DNA of 64,000 bases, from assembly GCA_039105265.1 (NCBI GenBank), contig JAPFFF010000011.1, forward strand, positions 806,001 to 870,000, written 5' to 3'. Below are positions 55,855-62,288 of the stretch, one piece after another. The stretch is from Tritrichomonas musculus. Its lineage: Eukaryota > Parabasalia > Tritrichomonadida > Tritrichomonadidae. Below the pieces are notes generated by a model. The model was not told the origin of the DNA. It was given only the letters and a program-made list of their open reading frames with translations, and searched no databases. Within the stretch, counting starts at the first letter, position 1; each line of letters begins with the position of its first letter. Made by a program: the position numbers and the translations under genes.

Positions 55855-58113
55855 TCACAATTTAAACAATGCTAGTGTATGTTCATTTATTTTTGCACTT
55901 ACTTTTCCAACTATACTTTGCTGAATCTTTAAAGTCATAGCATAATCCTCATCTAAGATTCTGCCATCATATAAAAGCACATCTCCTACAGCATAAATGT
56001 TAGCATCGTCAACATAGAAAAGGTAGTCTCCATGTGTAGCAAAAGTTATGTTACCGTTTTCTTCATCCACCTTAGTAACAACACCCACAAATTCTTTCCA
56101 TGTTCCATCTATAATTACAGAACATATACAATCTGTACTGTCTGTCGCTGATGATGAAATCCAAACACCATTTTCTCTTTTATACACATGTCCTGACATA
56201 AATACAGGTTTTCCAATTTTGAAGTCAGATATTTCCTCTCCAGCTTCTATAGGTGCGAGATGTGTAATGGTAGTGCTGTTTGCAGATGTTATAGTACCTG
56301 TGACAGTAAGGTTGCCATGAATTCCTGTTGATCTTCTTAAGTCAATATAATCTGTGATCCATGATATTGTAGGTTCTAAATTACGAAATCCAAGAACACC
56401 TATTGCTGGCTCTTGATAACTAAGTGAAATCATACTAGCTTCTGCTGGTCCTTTTCCAATATTAATTCCAACAGTATAATTATTATTTAATCGAGAATTA
56501 GTGATATACATCCCTGTTGGAAAAGTTGTTTCTACTTTTAAAATACCATTTATTGTAGAATTCCCCGTAGTTTTCACATATTTTTCATTTGCTGTGACTT
56601 CTGTAAGAAAAGGTTTCTGATCCTCAAGATTACAGGGATTTGCTAATAAAGTTTGTTTCTCATCTTTATCGTAATGAAGAATAATATTATCATTTATATC
56701 ACTTATTAAAAAACCACAGGGTGTAGCTCCAAAACTAGCTTCATTATAAGAAGAATCATAATTCACAATCTTTAAAGCTGGATTTCCATAATGTGATTCT
56801 AGAGATACACATTTATTATTATCTGTGTTCGCCATCACTATAGAATTCTTTTCTGCATCATACTTAAACAAATTATCTTTTGTTAGTTCTTCTACTAATT
56901 TTACAGTAGGCACAGCAACATCATTTGTGGTAGAACTTTCATCATACTGCTGTGAATTTATTATTGTTGGAATAGATGTAATCTGGGCATATGTAGAAAG
57001 ATCTGGTAATTCAGTTTTGAGTGCATATGGTTCGAGATCAACAGTAGGAATATCAGTCTTAAGTGCGTAAGGTTCGAGGTCCACAGTAGAGATATCAGTT
57101 TTGAGAGCATATGGTTCTAGATCCCCACCATAAGTCACATATTCTGTAAAGTATGTTTCGTTTGGATCATAATTTAAAAGAGTTTCATCAGAAAAATTGG
57201 AATTAACGTTCAAAAATCTGACTTTACCATCTTTCCAATAATAAATGCTGGTGTCTAACCTAATTTGAGTATATCCTTGTTGCCCCGGGAATGTAAACCT
57301 TTTCTTGGTACCGCTAGTAGCGTTTTGAACTTCTATATTTTGAAGAGTACCATTTATAACATCTGCTGTGATACCCACCCAATCTGGCTCGTTCGCAGAA
57401 TTTGTCCACCTCAGTACTATTTTTACACCAAAATTCGTAGGTTTCTTAGCTAAATTAAATACAAAAGAATTTCCACCATCCTTTCTGTCGACTTCGTATG
57501 GGATATTATTAGTTTTAGTGGCATATGGAGTAAGATCATAAGTAGGGATATCAGTTTTGAGTGCATATGGTTCGAGATCCACATTAGGGATATCAGTTTT
57601 GAGTGCGTATGGTTCTAGATCAACAGTAGGTATATCAGTTTTGAGAGCATACTTTTCTTCTGCAACTTCTTTAGTCTCATACTTATTAAACTCATATGCT
57701 AGTTCATCTTCGTCTACAAATTTCTCTTCTACTTGTGCAGAGGTATAATACGGACTCAAATCTACCGTAGCAATTTCATCTTTCTTCGCATATGGAGTAA
57801 GGTCAGGAATTTCATCTTTCTTGGCATATATGGTCATATCTTTATTTTCAACAGCTGCGATTCTCTCTTCATGATTTACAAGCTGTGATTTTATAGAAAT
57901 TCCTCCAAGAATCATATCTCCATCAACAATAATATCATCTTTAACATATATAGATTCATAGTCATTATTGTCATTACCAGAATTGTTATTTACAAAAGCG
58001 CCATCCTCAACATTTTTCTTTGTTAGTATTCCTGTCATTTGATATAAAAAGAAAAGTCCAACAATAACGATACTCAGAGTAGTGACAGTCAAAAATGATA
58101 CCAATAATAGCAA
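55855..58113 (-). CDS. Fibre-like protein with YALKTDIP stalk, E2
   Basis: Up to 752 residues. The open stretch begins with TTG and a hydrophobic segment (LTVTTLSIVIVGLFFLYQ); the first ATG is at 58038. The stalk contains nine or so repeats of the type VDLEPYALKTDIP, in two groups (residues ~160-205 and ~330-370), separated by a beta-rich domain. Later come a beta-rich shaft (GMYITNSRLNNNYTVGINIG) and the tip domain (PVFMSGHVYKRENGVWISSS, ITFATHGDYLFYVDDANIYA) shared with the E3 ORF at 37855. Repeats of this kind occur in trimeric tail fibres. I infer a virion attachment fibre. Confidence 0.7.
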   Translation of the reverse strand: MLLLVSFLTVTTLSIVIVGLFFLYQMTGILTKKNVEDGAFVNNNSGNDNNDYESIYVKDDIIVDGDMILGGISIKSQLVNHEERIAAVENKDMTIYAKKDEIPDLTPYAKKDEIATVDLSPYYTSAQVEEKFVDEDELAYEFNKYETKEVAEEKYALKTDIPTVDLEPYALKTDIPNVDLEPYALKTDIPTYDLTPYATKTNNIPYEVDRKDGGNSFVFNLAKKPTNFGVKIVLRWTNSANEPDWVGITADVINGTLQNIEVQNATSGTKKRFTFPGQQGYTQIRLDTSIYYWKDGKVRFLNVNSNFSDETLLNYDPNETYFTEYVTYGGDLEPYALKTDISTVDLEPYALKTDIPTVDLEPYALKTELPDLSTYAQITSIPTIINSQQYDESSTTNDVAVPTVKLVEELTKDNLFKYDAEKNSIVMANTDNNKCVSLESHYGNPALKIVNYDSSYNEASFGATPCGFLISDINDNIILHYDKDEKQTLLANPCNLEDQKPFLTEVTANEKYVKTTGNSTINGILKVETTFPTGMYITNSRLNNNYTVGINIGKGPAEASMISLSYQEPAIGVLGFRNLEPTISWITDYIDLRRSTGIHGNLTVTGTITSANSTTITHLAPIEAGEEISDFKIGKPVFMSGHVYKRENGVWISSSATDSTDCICSVIIDGTWKEFVGVVTKVDEENGNITFATHGDYLFYVDDANIYAVGDVLLYDGRILDEDYAMTLKIQQSIVGKVSAKINEHTLALFKL

Positions 58114-58310
58114 CTTTCATAAATGATATCTACACTACTGATTTTCATAAATGGTAGTAACAAAAATGAAATCATAAAAATAATTCCCTATAATGACAAT
58201 CATCAACGATACCAACAATATTGAAACCTACATGTGATATTCTATTCCAGACTTCCGAGAAACTACTCTCACTATCAAATGACCTCATTTAATACTCCTA
58301 CTACATAGAT

Positions 58311-58473
58311 GTCAGTATTGAGAGTACCATTTATGAAAGTCAGTATTGAGAGTACCATTTATGAAAGTCAGTATTGAGAGTACCGTTTCTGAAAATCACT
58401 ATTGAGAGTACCGTTTCTGAAAATCACTATTGAGAGTACTATTGTGGGTATCATTTATGAAAATCACTATTGT
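58311..58473 (+). repeat. 28-bp tandem repeat in gene-free stretch 58121-58491, E2
   Basis: Four full units (58311-58422) starting GTCAGTATTGAGAGTACC or ATCACTATTGAGAGTACC, with degenerate copies up to 58473. Their ends read TTTATGAAA or TTTCTGAAA. The preceding 58121-58310 contains looser relatives (TTTCATAAATGRTA) and no gene. No spacers, hence not CRISPR. Confidence 0.9.
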
Positions 58474-58491
58474 TTCCCTCTCATTCTTTGT

Positions 58492-58824
58492 TCAGTATTC
58501 TAATTTCAGAAATAGTATAAAGTTATCTGGCTCAATAATGTTACCATTCGTGTCTGTAAACCATACTTTAAATTGTCTTTTCGTACCTACAAATTCATAT
58601 TTTCTATTATCATCAGGAGGTACAACATTTGCATACCATACTAGAGAATCACAATATTCGTCCCTCTGTATAAAACTACAGTGAATTTCAGTTTCGCCAT
58701 CAAGATAACCTTTGCAAGTTGCACGACAGTATTGAAAGGAAATATATCTTTTGTTAAGACTGCTAGTAAATTCTGAGGGTAAATTATTGTTGTAGTCTTT
58801 GGTGATGAAGTAAGTTTTTACCAT
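58492..58824 (-). CDS. Conserved 110-aa Maverick family, E2
   Basis: The product starts MVKTYFITKDYNNNLPSEFT and aligns end to end with the E3 protein at 45045; see the shared motifs NKRYISFQY, DEYCDS and FKVWFTDTNGNIIEPDNF. The equal length (110 residues) is striking given the sequence distance. Its leader is separated from the divergent 58980 gene by a set of 27-bp tandem repeats. Function unknown; a small beta-rich structural protein is likely. Confidence 0.75.
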   Translation of the reverse strand: MVKTYFITKDYNNNLPSEFTSSLNKRYISFQYCRATCKGYLDGETEIHCSFIQRDEYCDSLVWYANVVPPDDNRKYEFVGTKRQFKVWFTDTNGNIIEPDNFILFLKLEY

Positions 58825-58842
58825 TTTTTTATGAAAAAAGAA

Positions 58843-58955
58843 TCTATGTTTTGTAATTTGTGAATATTATCTATGTTTTGTAATTTGTGAATATTATCTA
58901 TGTTTTGTAATTTGTGAATATCATCTCTGTTTTGTAATTTATGAATATCATATAT
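58843..58955 (+). repeat. 27-bp tandem repeat between divergent genes, E2
   Basis: Four units beginning TCTATGTTTTGTAATTTG, each ending GTGAATATTA or a variant, fill the space between start codons at 58824 and 58980. They could hold regulatory sites for both genes. Confidence 0.9.
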
Positions 58956-58979
58956 GTTATTTTTTTCTGAAAATTTAAA

Positions 58980-60302
58980 ATGGCACAGCAAGAAGTAAAT
59001 ATTGAGGATGAAATTTTAGATAATTTGCCGATAGAAACTATTCCACAGCAATTATGGCACCCACAAGCACAAGTACAAAGAGCAGAGTTACCATCACAGT
59101 TTGTACCAGGAGCACAGTGGAATAAGACTCCTAGAGATAGAGATTTCAAGAGTTATGGACTTCCTAATTACATGGATCCTAGAAATAGTAATGTTCAAGA
59201 AATCATGGGACATACAAATACCGATGCAGACTTACTTACAATGTTTAATAAGCTCAATGGTACTGACATCAAACCTGAAAACATGGATGAACTTTTTGGA
59301 ACTTCAGAACAACAAAGAGGATATGCAAGACAGTGGTTAATAAAAGGTATAACAGAAAAGGTCAGCAGCATTAATCCAGGTGGTTTCACTTCTAAAGTTG
59401 GTATGGACGATCTTGCAAAATTAATCCTAAACATGAAACGTGATATCACTAGAGTAAAACAAGCAATATCACCAGCAGGCGCAGATCGTATGGTATCAAA
59501 ACATAACTCAAAAGCAAAGCCAAATGCAAAATGGTTTCTCAACAAAAAAGACCCCAATGGTCCTGCAGAAATTACAAACTTAACTGATATCAACAATGAT
59601 GGAATTCCTGATGTTGTTGTATATAATTCCAGAAACCAACCTTTATACATAAATGGCTACACAACTACCGTCTCTAAATTCCCACATGACCTTGCTTACT
59701 ACCAACAATTCCCACTAAGGAAAAACAGAGCAGGAAATCCTAAGAATAAGTGGCTTCGGGAACAATTTCATAACTTACGCTATATCGATGATGACGGTAC
59801 TGATCCTAGAAATATTGGTAATGTTGCTCCAGGCTATAGAGGATTTCCAGAAGGTGTGAACACCACTGGCTACTCTGTTCGTAAAGCTAAGAGACTTTCA
59901 CCATTCCAGAGATTTAGGAAGTACCTTCTCGATAAAGAACTCACACTTAAGTATGCTTATGCTCCAATACAGAATTTACCAGCAGAAGTTAAATTGCCTA
60001 TTATTCAAAGAGCTATAGCACACTTATGGCAAACATTATTTATAAATCCTATATTGAACAAATATGGTATAGATGCTAATAATCCTAGCGCTGTTGCCAA
60101 AGCTAAGAAGGATTATAGAGATGAAATTGATGATCTGGTGACTGGAAGTATAAGTGACTTGTACTACGGAAATCAACAAACCAAAGATAACACAAGAAAT
60201 AACATCATTACTACACTCAAATCTGCCATCATACAATACTGTCAAGCTAATAGCATTCCATATGATCAAAATGCACAACCACCACCACAAAGAAGACAGT
60301 AA
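58980..60302 (+). CDS. 440-aa protein homologous to the carboxyl part of the 39666 product, E2
   Basis: The product starts MAQQEVNIEDEILDNLPIET. Residues ~195-345 align with E3: KWFLNKKDPNG, DINNDGIPDVVVYNSRNQPL (a DxNxDGxxD calcium-loop-like motif), INGYTTTVSKFP, NKWLREQFHN and VRKAKRLSPFQRFRKYLL. It lacks the four repeat domains and the Pro/Asp linkers found in E3, so the E3 protein is an elaborated form. The end is Pro/Gln-rich. It lies 87 bp before the ATPase gene. Possibly a structural or portal-type protein, but no family is recognised. Confidence 0.75.
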   Translation: MAQQEVNIEDEILDNLPIETIPQQLWHPQAQVQRAELPSQFVPGAQWNKTPRDRDFKSYGLPNYMDPRNSNVQEIMGHTNTDADLLTMFNKLNGTDIKPENMDELFGTSEQQRGYARQWLIKGITEKVSSINPGGFTSKVGMDDLAKLILNMKRDITRVKQAISPAGADRMVSKHNSKAKPNAKWFLNKKDPNGPAEITNLTDINNDGIPDVVVYNSRNQPLYINGYTTTVSKFPHDLAYYQQFPLRKNRAGNPKNKWLREQFHNLRYIDDDGTDPRNIGNVAPGYRGFPEGVNTTGYSVRKAKRLSPFQRFRKYLLDKELTLKYAYAPIQNLPAEVKLPIIQRAIAHLWQTLFINPILNKYGIDANNPSAVAKAKKDYRDEIDDLVTGSISDLYYGNQQTKDNTRNNIITTLKSAIIQYCQANSIPYDQNAQPPPQRRQ

Positions 60303-60388
60303 GAAGGGGAACCATAAATGAGAGGAACCATAAGTGAGAGTTATTTATTTTTGCCGCTACTGTGCTTTCCCAATTTACCAACAGCAAA

Positions 60389-61195
60389 ATGAGTCTAGAA
60401 AAAGTTCATGACATAGTATCACAAGCACTGGAGATAAACAAAAATAACTTAAGTGGCAGCAGCATAGATGAAATCCACAGTGATATAGATGTTCGCTACA
60501 ACTCTGTGAATGTTATAGTAGGAAAACAGTCTATGGGGAAAACTGTGATAGCACTACAGGAAATCATAAAAATATCACTTCTTAGTACACACCATTTGTT
60601 AATATATGTTACGAAGAACGGAGATGAGAATGATAAAAGTTGGCAGTCACTGAAAACATTTATTCAAATCCCGTATATAGTAATAAGTGAGAAAAATTGT
60701 AAGGACGCTATTCAAGAATTAATATCGGCTAAGAACCTGTACTATATGATAAAGAGAGAAAATTTAGAGGAAAAAATAGATGATGATCAGAAGGAGGATA
60801 TGCTACAAGTATTGCACGTTCATGATTTCAGCAAAGACAGCCTACATACTCTTATACTCTTTGATGATATAGCAAATTCAAAATTGTTCGCGGCACCAGA
60901 ATCATATTTCTCACAACAACTACGACGCTGCAGACACACAAATATATCTTACTTCTTGCTTATACAATCATGGAAAGGACTCGCACCACATATCAAGAAC
61001 GAAATCACAACATTATTTATCTTCCCGTGCTTTAATAAACAGCAACTTCACTTCATATATTCACAGTCCGCGAGTAACTTAACTTTTGAAGAATTCTATG
61101 ATATGTATAAAACTATGTCAGAAATGAAAAATAAACGTTCTTATATGATAGTACATGTGACAGAAGGAGGAGAAACAAAAATAAAAAATAAATGA
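60389..61195 (+). CDS. Genome-packaging ATPase (A32-like), E2
   Basis: The 268-aa product starts MSLEKVHDIVSQALEINKNN at 60389. The P-loop is VIVGKQSMGKTVIALQE (~43-59), Walker B is HTLILFDDIANSKLF (~162), and RHTNISYFLLIQSWKGLAPH follows (~188). It resembles the E3 enzyme most closely. A TTATTTATTTTTGCC motif and TTTCCCAATTTACCAACAGC lie upstream. It remains open in this old copy. It is convergent with the 61204 gene. Confidence 0.83.
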   Translation: MSLEKVHDIVSQALEINKNNLSGSSIDEIHSDIDVRYNSVNVIVGKQSMGKTVIALQEIIKISLLSTHHLLIYVTKNGDENDKSWQSLKTFIQIPYIVISEKNCKDAIQELISAKNLYYMIKRENLEEKIDDDQKEDMLQVLHVHDFSKDSLHTLILFDDIANSKLFAAPESYFSQQLRRCRHTNISYFLLIQSWKGLAPHIKNEITTLFIFPCFNKQQLHFIYSQSASNLTFEEFYDMYKTMSEMKNKRSYMIVHVTEGGETKIKNK

Positions 61196-61203
61196 ACTTG
61201 TAC

Positions 61204-61512
61204 TTATGATTTATCTTGTGGAGGATTTAAGAATTGTATGATCCTGTTTATAGTTTCTTTCATTTGGCGTATCTCATCTTGCACATTCATTTCTGGATCC
61301 TCCTCCTTCTTCTCCTCGTGCTTCTTCAGCATTAAAACATCTTTGATTTTGGTAATTCTGTAACCTCGTATATGATAGAGCTTATTAAGCTTGTGAGTTG
61401 TGGTGCTATCTATTTCCTCCTTATGCTTGTTGTAAAATAAATTAAATTCGTCTGGGGAATCAAATTCTTTTATATAATTTGTTATAGGCTGGAGTATTTT
61501 GATTTCTGTCAT
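61204..61512 (-). CDS. Conserved coiled-coil Maverick family (short form), E2
   Basis: The start is MTEIKILQPITNYIKEFDSP at 61512, giving a 17-bp divergent spacer with the 61530 gene. The 102-aa protein aligns with the head of the E3 protein at 47210 (EFDSPDEFNLFYNKHKEEID, LNKLYHI, YRITK) and has a shorter acidic coiled-coil tail (DEIRQMKETINRIIQFL). Upstream on the minus strand is ATTTTTGTTTGAAATAAAG. Function unknown. Confidence 0.7.
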   Translation of the reverse strand: MTEIKILQPITNYIKEFDSPDEFNLFYNKHKEEIDSTTTHKLNKLYHIRGYRITKIKDVLMLKKHEEKKEEDPEMNVQDEIRQMKETINRIIQFLNPPQDKS

Positions 61513-61529
61513 CTTTATTTCAAACAAAA

Positions 61530-61664
61530 ATGATAATAACAAATATTCTTCTTTCGTGTTTAATCATAGTTGAATTTTTACGATTGTGTGTGGAAATAAA
61601 AGCTGTACTCCCTGCTGAAGATCCGCCGTTAGATGAAGAAATGAGGAAAAAATTGTACTGCTAA
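61530..61664 (+). CDS. 44-aa single-pass membrane protein, conserved in E2, E3
   Basis: Translation from the ATG at 61530 gives a hydrophobic helix (IITNILLSCLIIVEFLRLCV) from residue 2 and the tail AEDPPLDEEMRKKLYC, matching the E3 protein at 50620 (AEDEPPELTDELRRTLYA) in order, length and end. It is divergent from 61204. Both genes are too short for usual gene callers, so the family is easily missed. Confidence 0.7.
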   Translation: MIITNILLSCLIIVEFLRLCVEIKAVLPAEDPPLDEEMRKKLYC

Positions 61665-61705
61665 AAATAAATGCCAGAAATAATAAATGTAAAATCAGAC
61701 CTACC

Positions 61706-61955
61706 TTACTTCAGCATAGGAACATCAAATCTGCCTGGATTTCTGCGTCTTCCCATATTGTGCATGAGTCCTAATTGTGGATTGCTATATTGTGGTTGTA
61801 ATTGTGGAGGGCTGTCATTATTGTTATTATTTTTGTCACCATTTGCCCAAGCATCTGCCTTATCTGCAAAATTACCAACAGTATTGAGAACATTTCCTAC
61901 TGTACCACCAAAGACTGGAGCTACTGCTTTTGCTACTTTAGATACTATAGTAGTA
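61706..61955 (-). pseudogene. E2 pVI-like small virion protein, partial at the element break
   Basis: The minus-strand frame ending at 61706 encodes a Val/Ala/Gly-rich segment (SKVAKAVAPVFGGTVGNVLN), a polar Asn/Gln/Pro region and an end with MGRRRNPGRFDVPMLK. This resembles the pVI-like proteins of E1 and E3 in type, and it lies in the matching place beside the coiled-coil family gene. The E2 sequence ends at about 61955. The plus-strand frame over the same bases is taken to be a shadow. Confidence 0.6.
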
Positions 61956-61959
61956 TACG

Positions 61960-62150
61960 GTAGGCTTTGGCATGCCCCAGCCTACCACTACTCCAAGGGC
62001 TCCCGCCCCTGGACCCCATTCAAAAAGCCAGACATTCAAAAAGTTCTATCGTTCACGTATTCAAAAAGTTAACAATTCAAAAAGTTCTATCGTTCACGTA
62101 TTCAAAAAGTTAACAATTCAAAAAGTTCTCTATTCAAAAAGTAGTATATA
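61960..62150. repeat. Junction repeats: 26-nt palindrome, GC-rich block and ATTCAAAAAGTT units
   Basis: A 26-nt imperfect palindrome (GTAGGCT, TT, GGCATGCC, CC, AGCCTAC; 61960-61985) is followed by a GC-rich block (GGGCTCCCGCCCCTGGACCC) and about seven copies of ATTCAAAAAG, in part as a ~50-bp tandem unit containing TTCTATCGTTCACGTATTC. The composition differs from both neighbours. From 62150 to 62288 only A/T-rich DNA with small inverted repeats (AGCAAAGCTTGCGTC) is seen. No gene is supported. It could be a remnant of another transposable element or of host DNA. Confidence 0.7.
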
Positions 62151-62288
62151 AAATGGCGTGATTTTTTAACGTCCCGTGTAAAAAATCCCTCCACAAGCAA
62201 AGCTTGCGTCAGCTAACGCTGCCATTTGTCATTAATGACTACAAAAAAATATTTACCACGATTGAAATGTACCCAACGCTAAGCTATT

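Larger units (their letters stand above)
28320..61955. mobile_element. Polinton/Maverick element E2, older and broken, hosting nested E3
   Basis: Two blocks, about 28320-29227 and 52642-61955, belong to one element: the polymerase region is present on both sides of the nested E3 insertion, with the 6-bp duplication TCCGTC flanking E3. The right block carries integrase, a fibre-like gene, ATPase and several families shared with E3. No terminal repeats of E2 are visible and no capsid gene is present. The element is broken in a few places, including the nested insertion, and is clearly older than E3. Confidence 0.8.

Noticed and set aside
61671-62072. Plus-strand 133-aa gene
   Set aside because: It crosses the junction at about 61955 and is antisense to a more sensible pVI-like minus-strand frame.
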